In this document: positions 41,739 to 51,598 of the stretch, piece by piece
Numbering within the stretch: the stretch's first letter is position 1
How the letters are laid out: each line of letters starts with the position of its first letter
Assembly: GCF_900110255.1 (NCBI RefSeq)
Contig: NZ_FODD01000004.1
Span: 186,001-250,000, forward strand
Direction: 5' to 3'
Length of the DNA stretch: 64,000 nucleotides
Origin: Actinacidiphila rubida
Lineage (GTDB): Bacteria; Actinomycetota; Actinomycetes; Streptomycetales; Streptomycetaceae
The notes under the pieces: model-generated
What the model saw: only the letters and a program-made list of their open reading frames with translations
What the model was told of the DNA's origin: nothing
The model's database searches: none
Translations under genes and position numbers: made by a program

Positions 41739-43124
41739 TCAGGACACGACGGTCACCGGGCCGATGCCCAGCTCGCGCACCGGCTCGGCGATCTGTGCGG
41801 CGTCGCCGACCAGGACCACCACCATCCGGTCCAGCGGGAACGCGTTGACGACCGCGGCGGTCGCCTCCACCGTCCCCGTCGCTGCCAGCCGCGCGTACAG
41901 CCCGGCCTGGTAGTCGTCGGGCAGCTGCTGCTCGACCTGGTCGGCCAGCGTGCCGGCGACCGCGGCCGCGGTCTCGTAGCGCAGCGGCGCCACGCCCACC
42001 AGGTTCTGCACCGCGATGTCGCGCTCGTCGTCCATGAGCCCGCCCGCGGCCAGGGTGCGGATGACCTGCCAGGTGTCGCCCAGCGCCGGACCCGTCACCT
42101 CGGTGGCCACCGAACCGCTGATCGCCAGCAGCGCGGCGCCCGTGCCGTCCGCGGACGACAGGAGCACCTGGGCGAAGGCCCGCACGCCGTAGGTGTAGCC
42201 CTTCTCCTCCCGCAGCACGCGGTCCAGCCGGGAGGTCAGGGTGCCGCCCAGGCAGTACGTGCCGAGGACCTGCGCGGCCCACACCGGGTCCTGCCGGTCG
42301 GGTCCGGTACGGCCGATCAGCAGCTGGGTCTGCACCGAGCCCGGGCGGTCGACGATCACCACGCGGGCGGAGTCGTCCGAGGTGATCGCGGGACGCGGCC
42401 GCGGCGTGCCGGCGCCGCCGGTCCACCGGCCGAGGGTGGCGTCGAGCAGCGCCGGCAGGTCGATGCCGGTGAGGTCGCCCACGACCACCGCGGTCGCCGT
42501 CGACGGCCGCACGTGCGCGTCGTAGAACGCCCGCACCGCCTGCCGGTCGATGGCCTTGACGGTCTCCTCGGTGCCCTGCCGCGGCCGCGAGCAGCGCAGC
42601 TCGGCCGGGAACAGCTCCTTGGACAGCGCCATCGCCGCGCGGCGCGCCGGGTTGGCCAGCTCGTGCGGGATCTCGTCGAGCCGGTTGGCGACCAGCCGCT
42701 TGACCTCGTCCTCGGGGAAGGCGGGGACGCGCAGCGCCTCGGCGAGCAGCTCCAGCGCCCGGTCCAGCCGGCGGGCCGGCACCTCCAGGGAGACCCGGAC
42801 CCCGGGGTGGTCGGCGTGGGCGTCGAGCGTGGCACCGCAGCGCTCCAGCTCCGCCGCGAACTCCTCGGCGGTGTGCTGGTCGGTGCCCTCGGACAGCGCC
42901 CTGGCCATGATGGTGCCGACGCCGTCGAGGCCGGCGGGCTCGGCGTCCAGCGGCGCGTCCAGCAGCACCTCGACGGCGATCACCTGCTGGCCGGGCCGGT
43001 GGCTGGTGAGCAGCGTCAGCCCGTTGCCCAGGGTGCCGCGCCGCGGCTCGGGAAACGCCCACGGCTTGGGCTCCCCCGCCTGCGGCTGCGGGTGGAACGT
43101 CATGACAGCAGCGGACTCACTCAC
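41739..43124 (-). CDS. M16-family peptidase-like subunit, lacking the HxxEH zinc motif
   Basis: The 461-residue protein has the two-domain insulinase/processing-peptidase fold (GTLGNGLTLLTSHRPGQQVIAVEVLLD near the start). At the position of the zinc motif it has TIMARALSEGT instead of HxxEH, so it should be non-catalytic. Such subunits pair with an active M16 partner, here the gene directly upstream on the same strand (85-bp gap). The start is a GTG behind GGGAGAGAG. The pair may process or clear peptides; its substrate is unknown. Confidence 0.9.
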   Translation of the reverse strand: MSESAAVMTFHPQPQAGEPKPWAFPEPRRGTLGNGLTLLTSHRPGQQVIAVEVLLDAPLDAEPAGLDGVGTIMARALSEGTDQHTAEEFAAELERCGATLDAHADHPGVRVSLEVPARRLDRALELLAEALRVPAFPEDEVKRLVANRLDEIPHELANPARRAAMALSKELFPAELRCSRPRQGTEETVKAIDRQAVRAFYDAHVRPSTATAVVVGDLTGIDLPALLDATLGRWTGGAGTPRPRPAITSDDSARVVIVDRPGSVQTQLLIGRTGPDRQDPVWAAQVLGTYCLGGTLTSRLDRVLREEKGYTYGVRAFAQVLLSSADGTGAALLAISGSVATEVTGPALGDTWQVIRTLAAGGLMDDERDIAVQNLVGVAPLRYETAAAVAGTLADQVEQQLPDDYQAGLYARLAATGTVEATAAVVNAFPLDRMVVVLVGDAAQIAEPVRELGIGPVTVVS

Positions 43125-43208
43125 AGCTCTCTCCCTTCGCTTCTCCGCCCGACCGGCGCGGCAGCGCGTTGCTCGTCCGCCGCACCCCGGCGGCCTCTCG
43201 TGCGTCGC

Positions 43209-44600
43209 TCACAGGTCGCCCTCCTTCTCGTCGTCGGCCGCCGGCTCGCCGGCCTCGACCACGGCCTGCTGCTCGATGTCCTGCTCCTCGGCCTCGGCGC
43301 TGGCGCCGGTGGGCTCGTAGACGAGCACCGCGCGGTTGTCCGGCCGCAGCCGGGCCTGGGCGACCGCCTTGACCTCCTCCGCGGTGATCGACAGCACCCG
43401 GTCGACCGCGGTGAGCGCCAGCTGCGGGTCGCCGAACAGCACGGCGAACCGGCACAGTTCGTCGGCGCGGCCGCCGACCGTCGCCAGCCGGTCCAGCCAC
43501 TCCCGCTCCAGCTGGGCCTGGGCGCGCTCCATCTCCTCGGCGGTCGGGCCCTCCTCGGCGAACCGGGCGAGCTCCTCGTCCACCGCGGCCTCGATGACCG
43601 GCAGTTCGACGCCGCTGGAGGCCTTGATGTCCAGCCAGCCCAGTGACGGCGCGCCGGCCAGCCGCAGCAGGCCGAACCCGGCGGTCACCGCGGTGCGGTC
43701 GCGCCGCACCAGGCGGTTGTGCAGGCGGGACGACTCGCCCCCTCCCAGCACCGTCAACGCCAGGTCCGCCGCGTCACCCTCGCGGGTGCCGTCCTCCGGG
43801 AGCCGGTACGCCGCCATCAGGGCGCGCGACGGCACGTCCTCCTCGACGACCTCCCGCAACTGCCCGCCCATGGTGACCGGGAGAGAGCCGTCCCGCGGCT
43901 GCGGCTTGCCGTCGTGCGCGGGGATGCTGCCGAAGTACCGCTCGATCCAGGCCAGCGTCCGCGCCGGGTCGATGTCGCCGACGACCGAGAGCACCGCGTT
44001 GCCGGGTGCGTAGTACGTGCTGAAGAAGGCCCGGGCGTCCTCCAGCGACGCGGCGTCCAGGTCGGCCATCGAGCCGATCGGCGTGTGGTGGTACGGGTGC
44101 GGCTCGGGGTAGGCGAGGGCGGTCAGCCGCTCGAACGCCGTGCCGTACGGCACGTTGTCGTACCGCTGGCGGCGCTCGTTCTTCACCACGTCCCGCTGGT
44201 TGTCCAGGCTCTCCTGGTCCAGCGCGGTCAGCAGGCTGCCCATCCGGTCGGCCTCCAGCCACAGGGCCAGCTCGACCTGGTGGGCGGGCATCGTCTCGAA
44301 GTAGTTGGTCCGCTCGAAGCTCGTGGTGCCGTTGAGCGAGCCACCGGCCGCCTGGACCAGCTCGAAGTGGCCGTTGCCCTGTACGCTCGCCGAGCCCTGG
44401 AACATCAGGTGCTCGAAGAGGTGCGCCAGGCCCGTGCGGCCCTTGACCTCGTGGCGTGAACCGACGTCGTACCAGAGGCACACGGCCGCGACCGGCGTGA
44501 GGTGGTCCTCGGAGAGCACCACCCGCAGCCCGTTCGCCAGGCGGTGCTCGGTGGCTGTCAGGCCGCTGGAGTGTGCCTCCGGGGAGGCCGTGTGACCCAT
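43209..44600 (-). CDS. M16-family zinc metallopeptidase (catalytic subunit)
   Basis: The 463-residue protein has the inverted zinc motif HxxEH (HLFEH, residues 60-64) and the distal glutamate (Glu142 in VVKNERRQ). It is therefore an active processing-peptidase-like enzyme, cytoplasmic as no signal sequence is present. It is followed by the non-catalytic M16 gene, so a heterodimer is likely, as in similar pairs in Gram-positive and mitochondrial systems. The acidic C-terminal tail (about 25 residues) is unusual. The ATG at 44600 lies 10 bases after GGAAGGA. The gene is divergent from parC. Confidence 0.92.
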   Translation of the reverse strand: MGHTASPEAHSSGLTATEHRLANGLRVVLSEDHLTPVAAVCLWYDVGSRHEVKGRTGLAHLFEHLMFQGSASVQGNGHFELVQAAGGSLNGTTSFERTNYFETMPAHQVELALWLEADRMGSLLTALDQESLDNQRDVVKNERRQRYDNVPYGTAFERLTALAYPEPHPYHHTPIGSMADLDAASLEDARAFFSTYYAPGNAVLSVVGDIDPARTLAWIERYFGSIPAHDGKPQPRDGSLPVTMGGQLREVVEEDVPSRALMAAYRLPEDGTREGDAADLALTVLGGGESSRLHNRLVRRDRTAVTAGFGLLRLAGAPSLGWLDIKASSGVELPVIEAAVDEELARFAEEGPTAEEMERAQAQLEREWLDRLATVGGRADELCRFAVLFGDPQLALTAVDRVLSITAEEVKAVAQARLRPDNRAVLVYEPTGASAEAEEQDIEQQAVVEAGEPAADDEKEGDL

Positions 44601-44858
44601 GGGCAAGCTGTCCTTCCGATCGCTGCTGCGTGACTGCGTAGAGTGCTGCCACTCTAGGCAAGCGTGCCGCCGATCGGCGAAGTTCCCGCCCGCGACAGGC
44701 GCCGGGGACCGCCGGCCGGCGGCGCACGGGCACGATCGGGACGGGTCGTCGTCCGCGCTGTCGGTAGCGCGGGCCACAATGGTCCGCGTCAGCTCACCGG
44801 TCCACCCGAAGGATCCGGACCTGTTCCGGAAGGCAACCAGACAAGGAGCGCCGCCGAG

Positions 44859-47306
44859 ATGGCCCGCCGCACGACGAAGACCCCGCCTCCCGACGACGGT
44901 TTCGAGGAGCGCATCCTCGACATCGACGTGGTCGACGAGATGCAGGGCTCGTATCTCGAATACGCCTACTCGGTGATCTACTCGCGCGCCCTGCCCGACG
45001 CCCGGGACGGCATGAAGCCCGTGCACCGGCGCATCGTCTACCAGATGAACGAGATGGGCCTGCGTCCCGAGCGCGGGTACGTCAAGTGCGCCCGCGTCGT
45101 GGGCGAGGTGATGGGCAAGCTGCACCCGCACGGCGACTCGTCGATCTACGACGCGATGGTCCGCATGGCGCAGCCGTTCTCGCAGCGCCTCCCGCTGGTC
45201 GACGGCCACGGCAACTTCGGCTCGCTCGACGACATGCCCGCCGCCATGCGGTACACCGAGGCCCGGATGTCCGGCCCGGCGCAGCTGATGGTCGAGTCGA
45301 TCGACGAGGACACCGTCGACTTCGCGCCGAACTACGACGGCCAGGAGCGCGAGCCCTCCGTCCTGCCGTCGGCCTACCCCAACCTCCTGGTCAACGGCGC
45401 GTCCGGGATCGCGGTCGGCATGGCCACCAACATGCCGCCGCACAACCTCGGCGAGGTCATCGCCGCCGCCCGCCACCTCATCCGGTACCCCAACGCCGAC
45501 CTCGACGCGCTGATGCGCTACGTGCCGGGCCCCGACCTGCCGACCGGCGGCCGGGTCATCGGCCTGTCCGGCATCAGGGACGCCTACGAGTCGGGCCGCG
45601 GCACCTTCAAGATGCGCGCCACCGTCTCCGTCGAGGACGTCACCGCCCGCCGCAAGGGCCTGGTGGTCACCGAACTGCCGTTCAACGTCGGTCCGGAGAA
45701 GGTGATCTCCAAGATCAAGGACATGGTCGGCGCGAAGAAGCTCCAGGGCATCGCCGACGTCAAGGACCTCACCGACCGCGCCCACGGCCTGCGCCTGGTC
45801 ATCGAGATCAAGAACGGCTTCAACCCCGAGGCGGTGCTGGAGCAGCTCTACAAGCTGACGCCGATGGAGGACTCCTTCGGCATCAACAACGTGGCCCTGG
45901 TCGACGGCCAGCCGCTGACGCTGGGTCTGAAGGAACTGCTCGAGGTCTACGTCGACCACCGCTTCAGCGTGGTGCGGCGCCGCAGCGAGTTCCGCCGCAC
46001 CAAGCGCCGCGACCGGCTGCACCTGGTCGACGGCCTACTGGTGGCCCTGGTCGACATCGACGAGGTCATCGCCATCATCCGGGCCAGCGAGAACGCCGCG
46101 CAGGCCAAGGAGCGCCTGATGGAGCGCTTCGGCCTGAGCGACGTGCAGACCCAGTACATCCTCGACACGCCGCTGCGCCGCCTCACCCGGTTCGACCGCA
46201 TCGAGCTGGAGTCGGAGCGGGACCGGCTGAACGCGGAGATCGCCGAGCTGACCCGGATCCTGGACTCCGACGCGGAGCTGCGCAAGCTGGTGTCGGCCGA
46301 ACTGGCCGCGGTGGCCAAGCAGTACGGCACCGAGCGCCGCACGGTCCTGCTGGAGTCGCCGGACGCCCCGACGGCCGCGGTGCCGCTGGAGGTCGCCGAC
46401 GACCCGTGCCGCGTGCTGCTCTCCTCCACCGGCCTGCTCGCCCGCACCACCTCCGGCGAGGAGGTCGACACCGGCGAGGGCAGGCGCGCCAAGCACGACG
46501 TGATCGTGTCCGCGGTGCCGACGACGGCCCGGGCGGACGTCGGCGTCGTCACGTCGCTGGGCCGGCTGCTGCGGCTCACCGTGATCGACCTGCCGAAGCT
46601 GCCCGACACGGCGGGCGCCCCGGCGCTGGCCGGGGGCGCGCCGCTGGCCGAGTTCCTGTCCCTGGAGGACGGCGAGCACGCGCTGTGCCTGACCACGCTC
46701 GACGAGTCCTCGCCCGGACTCGCCCTGGGCACCGCGCAGGGCGTGGTCAAGCGCGTCGTGCCGGACTACCCGGCGAACAAGGACGACCTGGAGGTCATCG
46801 GTCTCAAGGACGGCGACACCGTGGTCGGTGCGGTGGAGCTGCGCACCGGCGACGAGGACCTGGTCTTCATCACGGACGACGCGCAGCTGCTGCGCTACCC
46901 GGCGTCCCAGGTGCGGCCGCAGGGCCGGCCGGCCGGCGGCATGGCGGGCATCAAGCTCGCCGACGGCGCCAAGGTGATCTCCTTCACCGCGGTCGACCCG
47001 GGCGTGGACGCGGTGGTGCTCACCATCGCCCGCAGCGACGGCACGCTCGACGGCGCGACCCAGGGGACGGCGAAGCTCACCCCGTTCGACCAGTACCCGC
47101 GCAAGGGCCGGGCCACCGGCGGCGTGCGCTGCCAGCGGTTCCTGCGCGGCGAGGACGGCCTGGCCCTGGCCTGGGCGGGTGCCACCCCGGCCCGCGCCGC
47201 CACCTCCACCGGCGCCCCCGCGGACCTTCCCCCGAAGGACCCCCGCCGCGACGGCTCCGGCGTTCCCCTCGCCAAGCCCATCACCTCCATCGCCGGCCCC
47301 ATCTGA
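44859..47306 (+). CDS. parC: DNA topoisomerase IV subunit A
   Basis: The 815-residue type IIA topoisomerase subunit begins with the conserved breakage-reunion domain ([31 protein letters not shown]) and has the catalytic tyrosine at residue 132 (MRYTEARM). The C-terminal beta-pinwheel (about 500-790) has diverged from the GyrA box, supporting ParC rather than GyrA; the Streptomyces ParC N-terminus (MARRTTK...) also matches. With ParE, encoded elsewhere, it decatenates daughter chromosomes. AAGGAG precedes the ATG by 10 bases. Confidence 0.93.
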   Translation: MARRTTKTPPPDDGFEERILDIDVVDEMQGSYLEYAYSVIYSRALPDARDGMKPVHRRIVYQMNEMGLRPERGYVKCARVVGEVMGKLHPHGDSSIYDAMVRMAQPFSQRLPLVDGHGNFGSLDDMPAAMRYTEARMSGPAQLMVESIDEDTVDFAPNYDGQEREPSVLPSAYPNLLVNGASGIAVGMATNMPPHNLGEVIAAARHLIRYPNADLDALMRYVPGPDLPTGGRVIGLSGIRDAYESGRGTFKMRATVSVEDVTARRKGLVVTELPFNVGPEKVISKIKDMVGAKKLQGIADVKDLTDRAHGLRLVIEIKNGFNPEAVLEQLYKLTPMEDSFGINNVALVDGQPLTLGLKELLEVYVDHRFSVVRRRSEFRRTKRRDRLHLVDGLLVALVDIDEVIAIIRASENAAQAKERLMERFGLSDVQTQYILDTPLRRLTRFDRIELESERDRLNAEIAELTRILDSDAELRKLVSAELAAVAKQYGTERRTVLLESPDAPTAAVPLEVADDPCRVLLSSTGLLARTTSGEEVDTGEGRRAKHDVIVSAVPTTARADVGVVTSLGRLLRLTVIDLPKLPDTAGAPALAGGAPLAEFLSLEDGEHALCLTTLDESSPGLALGTAQGVVKRVVPDYPANKDDLEVIGLKDGDTVVGAVELRTGDEDLVFITDDAQLLRYPASQVRPQGRPAGGMAGIKLADGAKVISFTAVDPGVDAVVLTIARSDGTLDGATQGTAKLTPFDQYPRKGRATGGVRCQRFLRGEDGLALAWAGATPARAATSTGAPADLPPKDPRRDGSGVPLAKPITSIAGPI

Positions 47307-47314
47307 TCCCCCCG

Positions 47315-47352
47315 CCCTTCCCTCGCCGGCTCGACGCCCGGCGGGGGAAGGG
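47315..47352 (+). terminator. parC terminator
   Basis: A 15-bp stem (CCCTTCCCTCGCCGG pairing with CCGGCGGGGGAAGGG, one G-T wobble) with an 8-base loop lies 8 bp after the parC stop. Confidence 0.78.
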
Positions 47353-47469
47353 TGCCCGCCGGCGCCGCGGGGTGGTCCCCGGACTCCGTCCGGGAGGTGC
47401 CCCCGGCGGCCCGGGGGCCGGAGCGCTGCCGGGAACCTGCCGGAGAGCGGGACCTCGGAGGCGTCCGGC

Positions 47470-47475
47470 TAGGCT
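47470..47475 (+). promoter_or_regulatory. -10 element of a probable leaderless transcript
   Basis: TAGGCT ends 6 bases before the GTG of the next gene, and no Shine-Dalgarno sequence is present, so transcription probably starts at the start codon. The same arrangement (GTCCG-N2-TAGGCTCG-N4-GTG) recurs at 59650. Confidence 0.55.
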
Positions 47476-47481
47476 CGGCAC

Positions 47482-48432
47482 GTGAGCCCCGACGTCACCA
47501 CCTGCTCCGCCGCCTCGGCGACCCTCGCCGAACCCCTCGCCGCCACCGCGGCCGTCGCCCCGACGTGGCTGCTGATCGAGCAGCCGGGACCGTGGGGCGC
47601 GAAGGCCCTGCGGGCCAGTCACCTCAACGCCGCGGTCGGCCGCGACCTGGAGCGGCTGACCGACGGCAGCGGCGTCCGCCCGGCGCTGATCCGCCGCCCG
47701 GGCCGCCACGCGGACCTGCACCGCCCCACCCGCCACCGCGTGCTCCTTGCGCACACCGCCCCGCATGACCCGTGGATCCGCACCGCCTGGCTGGACGACC
47801 CCGCCGAACTCACCGCCCTGGACTTCGCGGCGCTCGGCGCCGGCACCCATGACGGATGGGGCACCCCCTACGTGGGACCGCCGCTGGCCCTGGTGTGCAC
47901 CAACGGACGGCGCGACCGCTGCTGCGCGGTCCAGGGCCGCCCGCTCGCCGACGAGCTCGCCCGTTCCGGCGGCAACGACGTCTGGGAGGTCACCCACCTC
48001 GGCGGCCACCGTTTCGCGCCGACGATGCTGGTGCTGCCGCACGGCTACGCCTACGGCAGGGTCGACGGCCACCACGCCAAGGACGTCCTGACGGCGGTCG
48101 CGGCCGGCCGGGTCGTGCTGACCGGCTGCCGCGGCCGGTCCGCGTGGGAGCGCCCCGGCCAGGCCGCCGACCTCGCGGTCCGGGACCTGACCGGGGAGGA
48201 GCGGGCCGACGCGCTGTCCGTCGGTCCGGCCGAGCCGCTGACCCCGGACACCTGGTCCGTGCCGGTCCGGCACCGCGACGGCCGCGCGTGGCGGGTGGCC
48301 GTGACCCGCACGGTCTCGGAGCCGCCGCGCCCCGAAAGCTGCGGCGCGGCCCTCGGCACACCGGCCCGGATGGAGGTCACGGGTGTCGAGCCGGTCGCCG
48401 GGGCCGCGGAAGTGCCGCCGCGTGCTCGCTGA
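47482..48432 (+). CDS. Sucrase/ferredoxin-like family protein
   Basis: The 316-residue protein belongs to the sucrase/ferredoxin-like (Suc_Fer) family, with a thioredoxin-like ferredoxin fold. The cluster-type cysteines occur in CTNGRRDRCCAVQG, followed by the family signature HLGGHRFAPT. Homologues are widespread in actinomycetes and are thought to bind a 2Fe-2S cluster; their role is unknown. The GTG start has no ribosome-binding site but a TAGGCT -10 box directly upstream, suggesting a leaderless mRNA. It ends only 2 bp from the convergent ABC-transporter gene. Confidence 0.85.
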   Translation: MSPDVTTCSAASATLAEPLAATAAVAPTWLLIEQPGPWGAKALRASHLNAAVGRDLERLTDGSGVRPALIRRPGRHADLHRPTRHRVLLAHTAPHDPWIRTAWLDDPAELTALDFAALGAGTHDGWGTPYVGPPLALVCTNGRRDRCCAVQGRPLADELARSGGNDVWEVTHLGGHRFAPTMLVLPHGYAYGRVDGHHAKDVLTAVAAGRVVLTGCRGRSAWERPGQAADLAVRDLTGEERADALSVGPAEPLTPDTWSVPVRHRDGRAWRVAVTRTVSEPPRPESCGAALGTPARMEVTGVEPVAGAAEVPPRAR

Positions 48433-48434
48433 CG

Positions 48435-49511
48435 CTACTTCACGTTCTTGACGAACTCCGTGGTGTAGGTCTTCTCCAGGTCCACCGTGGCGTTCCGCAG
48501 GTTCGGGTTGAACGCCTTGAGGACGTTCTCCACCGTCTTCGGGCCGTCCGCCGGCATCACGCCGTCGGTGGTGAACATCGGCAGCGTGGCCTTGATGGCC
48601 TGCGCGTAGAGCGTGGCGCCGCCGTGCGCGTAGTCGGCCGGCATCTTCGCGGCGATCTCCTCCGGGGAGTGGGAGGACATCCAGCGCAGGGTCTTCACGA
48701 AGGCGTTGGCCAGCTTCTGGACGGTGTCCTTGTGGCCGTTCACCCAGTCGGTGTTCATGTACAGGCTGGACGACGGGTACAGGCCGCCGAGCGCCTGGCG
48801 CGAGCCGTCGGGGGTGCGCATGTCGTACAGCACCTTGCCGATGCCCTTGTCGAGGATCTGCGCGACGGTCGGGTCCGTGGTCATACCGGCGTGGATGGAG
48901 CCCTGCTGCATCGCGGCGATGAAGGTCTGGCCGGCGCCGGCCGCGATCGGGGTGAAGTCCCCGACCTTGAGGCCGTTGTGGACGGCCAGGTACTTGGTGA
49001 GGAAGTCGGTGGAGGAGCCGAGACCCGTCACGCCCAGGCGCTTGCCCTTGAAGTCCTTGGCCGACGTGATGGAGCCGGCCGCCTTGTCGGACACGACCTC
49101 GACCTCGCCGGGCGCCTGGGCGAACTGCACCACGGACTCGACACTCTTGTGCTTCGTCTGCAGGTCGAGGGTGTGGTCGTAGAAGCCGACCGCGCCCTGG
49201 ACGTCGCCGGAGACGAGTGCGGTGGTGGCGTCCACACCCGCGGGCTCGGTCATCAGCGTCACGTCCAGGCCCTCGGCGCCGAAGTAGCCGAGCCGCTGGG
49301 CGAGCATGGCCGGCAGGTAGATGACCTTGTCGAGGCCGCCCACCATGATCTTCACCTTGGTGCCGTCCTTGGCGACACCGCCGGAGTCGGCCGGCGCCGC
49401 GGCGTCGGAGCCCGAACCGGAGCTCGTGGCGGCGTCGTTCGCGCACGCGGTGAGGGTGGTCAGGGCGAGGGCGCCGGCGAGGGCGATCGTCGTCGTGGTA
49501 CGGGTGCGCAT
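48435..49511 (-). CDS. ABC transporter substrate-binding lipoprotein (NMT1/SsuA type)
   Basis: The 358-residue lipoprotein has a signal peptide and lipobox LTAC (Cys23) and the NMT1/SsuA-like binding fold (KVKIMVGGLDKVIYLPAMLA at the mature start). These proteins deliver sulfonates, nitrate, taurine, thiamine precursors or similar small molecules. It is the last gene of an ATPase-permease-SBP set. It ends with TAG, 2 bp from the stop of the convergent gene, leaving no space for a dedicated terminator. The substrate is unknown. Confidence 0.92.
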   Translation of the reverse strand: MRTRTTTTIALAGALALTTLTACANDAATSSGSGSDAAAPADSGGVAKDGTKVKIMVGGLDKVIYLPAMLAQRLGYFGAEGLDVTLMTEPAGVDATTALVSGDVQGAVGFYDHTLDLQTKHKSVESVVQFAQAPGEVEVVSDKAAGSITSAKDFKGKRLGVTGLGSSTDFLTKYLAVHNGLKVGDFTPIAAGAGQTFIAAMQQGSIHAGMTTDPTVAQILDKGIGKVLYDMRTPDGSRQALGGLYPSSSLYMNTDWVNGHKDTVQKLANAFVKTLRWMSSHSPEEIAAKMPADYAHGGATLYAQAIKATLPMFTTDGVMPADGPKTVENVLKAFNPNLRNATVDLEKTYTTEFVKNVK

Positions 49512-49615
49512 GGGGTCACGTCCTTGTGAGGTGGTGGGAGCGTTGGGGTCCGCGCCGCGGCGGAAGCCGCGTGGCGCGGCGGGTGCCGATGATCGGGCGC
49601 GGCGGGCGCGTCTCA

Positions 49616-49663
49616 GCGGGCGCCGAGGTCGGCGGGCGCCGGGGTCAGCGGGCGCCGGGGTCG
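49616..49663. repeat. Three tandem 16-bp units across a stop codon
   Basis: GCGGGCGCCGAGGTCG and two near-identical copies (one or two changes) run through the stop codon of the permease gene at 49645. The unit encodes part of the permease C-terminus and its 3' end, so copy-number change would alter the protein tail. The remaining 100 bp up to the binding-protein start hold its leader. Confidence 0.8.
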
Positions 49664-50523
49664 GCGGGCTTCCAGCGGAAGAGCCGCTTCTCCAGGAAGG
49701 TGAGCAGGCCCTCGGCGATCAGCGCGACGACCGCGAGGATCACCATGGCCGCGTAGACGCCGGCCGAGTTGAAGGTGCCCTGGGCGGTGGAGACCATCAG
49801 GCCGAGACCCTTGGTGGCGCCGATGTACTCGCCGACGATCGCGCCGATCAGCGCGAAGCCGAAGCTGACGTGCAGGCTGGTGAAGATCCACGAGGTGGCG
49901 GACGGGATGACCACCTGGAAGGTGACCTTGCGGTTGCTCGCACCCAGGATGCGGGCGTTGGACACCAGGTTGCGGTCGACCTCGCGGGCGCCCTGGAAGG
50001 CGTTGAAGAACACCGGGAAGAAGACCAGCACGACCGCGGAGGCGACCTTGGAGGCCGGTCCGAGGCCGAACCAGATGAGGAAGATCGGCGCCAGCACGAT
50101 GCGCGGCATGGCGTTGAGGACCTTCACGTAGGGACCGAACACGTCGGCCAGGAAACGCACCCGGCCGAGGGCGATGCCCAGCAGCACGCCGGTGGCGACG
50201 CCGATCACCCACCCGTACACGGCTTCCTGGAGGGTGGTCCAGACCTGCTCGCCGAGCGAGCCCTGGGCGGTGCCGTGCATGATCCAGGTGGTGATCTGGT
50301 CCCAGATCTGCGAGGGCATGGAGAAGTTGAACGGGTCGATGACGCCGGTCCGGGAGAACCACTCCCACACGCCGAGGAAGACGACCAGGACGAGTAGCCG
50401 CGTTCCGTTGACGGTCAGGACACGCCGGCGGACGGCGCGGGCCCGCGTCCTGCTGCGCTCGGCGGCGTCGGTCGGCTTCGCCAGGGTGCCGGCGGCCGGC
50501 AGGGATACGGACTCAGGCGGCAT
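49645..50523 (-). CDS. ABC transporter permease (SsuC/TauC type)
   Basis: The 292-residue membrane protein has six predicted helices and the family loop (EVDRNLVSNARILGASNRKV) that contacts the ATPase. The ATG at 50523 lies 10 bases inside the end of the ATPase gene, so translation is probably coupled; a GTG at 50541 is an alternative. With the ATPase and binding protein it forms a nitrate/sulfonate/taurine-type importer. The C-terminus is encoded by a tandem repeat (49616-49663). Confidence 0.92.
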   Translation of the reverse strand: MPPESVSLPAAGTLAKPTDAAERSRTRARAVRRRVLTVNGTRLLVLVVFLGVWEWFSRTGVIDPFNFSMPSQIWDQITTWIMHGTAQGSLGEQVWTTLQEAVYGWVIGVATGVLLGIALGRVRFLADVFGPYVKVLNAMPRIVLAPIFLIWFGLGPASKVASAVVLVFFPVFFNAFQGAREVDRNLVSNARILGASNRKVTFQVVIPSATSWIFTSLHVSFGFALIGAIVGEYIGATKGLGLMVSTAQGTFNSAGVYAAMVILAVVALIAEGLLTFLEKRLFRWKPADPGAR

Positions 50524-51328
50524 GTCCCGCGCCCCTTTCACGAGTGATGCGGACCTCTTCGCCGAGCGACGACCAGATCTCGCGGTAGATCTCCAGGAAC
50601 CGCGGCTCCAGCCGGACCTCCTCGACCTTGCGGGGGCGGGGCAGGTCGATGGTGAAGACCTCCTTGACGGTGGCCGGTCCGGCCGTCATGACGACGACCT
50701 TGTCGGCGAGGGCGATCGACTCCTCCAGGTCGTGGGTGACGAAGACGACCGAGGATCCGGTGCCCGCCCACAGGTCGAGCAGCTGGTCGGACATCAGCGC
50801 CCGGGTCTGCACGTCGAGCGCGGAGAACGGCTCGTCCATGAGCAGGATCTTCGGGTCGTTGACGAAGGTCGCGGCGAGCGCGACGCGCTTGCGCTGTCCG
50901 CCGGACAGCTGGTGCGGGTAGCGGTCCTCGAAGGCGGACAGGCCCACCCGGGCCAGCCAGTCGCGGGCCCGCTCCCGGGCCTCGGTCTTGGGGACGCCGC
51001 GGAACCGCGGGCCCGCCATGACGTTGGACAGCACCGTGCGCCAGGGGAAGACGGCGTCCTGCTGGAAGACGAAGCCGACGTCGCCGCCGATGCCGTGCAC
51101 CGGCTCGCCGCCGACCAGGACCTCGCCCTCGGTGGGCTCCTCCAGGCCGCTGACGAGCGTCAGCGTGGTCGACTTGCCGCATCCGGTGGGGCCGACGACG
51201 GCGACGAACTCACCGCGTTCCACGGTCAGGTCCAGATCCCGTACGGCGGTGTGCAGCGCCCCGGACGGAGTCCGGAACGCCTTTCCCGCCCCCCGCAGCT
51301 CGATGGCGGGGCTCGTGTTGCTGGTCAT
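50513..51328 (-). CDS. ABC transporter ATP-binding protein (SsuB/TauB type)
   Basis: The 271-residue ATPase has Walker A (GPTGCGKST), signature (LSGGQRKR) and Walker B (ILLMDEPFSALD) motifs and the switch His (VTHDLEES). It powers the importer encoded by the next two genes. The signature LSGGQRKR departs slightly from the more common LSGGMRQR. The ATG at 51328 fits the family. The 270-bp gap to the divergent CitA-type kinase gene is AT-richer around 51420-51490 and probably holds both promoters; no clear operator was seen. Confidence 0.93.
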   Translation of the reverse strand: MTSNTSPAIELRGAGKAFRTPSGALHTAVRDLDLTVERGEFVAVVGPTGCGKSTTLTLVSGLEEPTEGEVLVGGEPVHGIGGDVGFVFQQDAVFPWRTVLSNVMAGPRFRGVPKTEARERARDWLARVGLSAFEDRYPHQLSGGQRKRVALAATFVNDPKILLMDEPFSALDVQTRALMSDQLLDLWAGTGSSVVFVTHDLEESIALADKVVVMTAGPATVKEVFTIDLPRPRKVEEVRLEPRFLEIYREIWSSLGEEVRITRERGAGHAA

Positions 51329-51598
51329 GCCGGGGGACGTTAGGAGCGTCACACCGGGTGCCGACAGCCTTGTGAGCGCTCGGCCCCTTCTGCCCACAGA
51401 GCGGTGTTCTGCTCGTTTTGCTCGCCGCAGGACAACGAAAGCGAAACGGACTCTGCCCATCCGGCGCTCCAGCGTTTACGTTGCGTTGACGACACGGACG
51501 TCGGCGCATGCGGGGGCTGCGGAAGGCCGTACCGGACGTGACAGCGCATATCGGGCGGCGGGCGAGTCCGACGGGTACCGGAGTCGGAGGGCAGCGTC

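Noticed and set aside
44664..44858. N-terminal extension of ParC
   Set aside because: It is not like any ParC N-terminus, and AAGGAG precedes the ATG at 44859.
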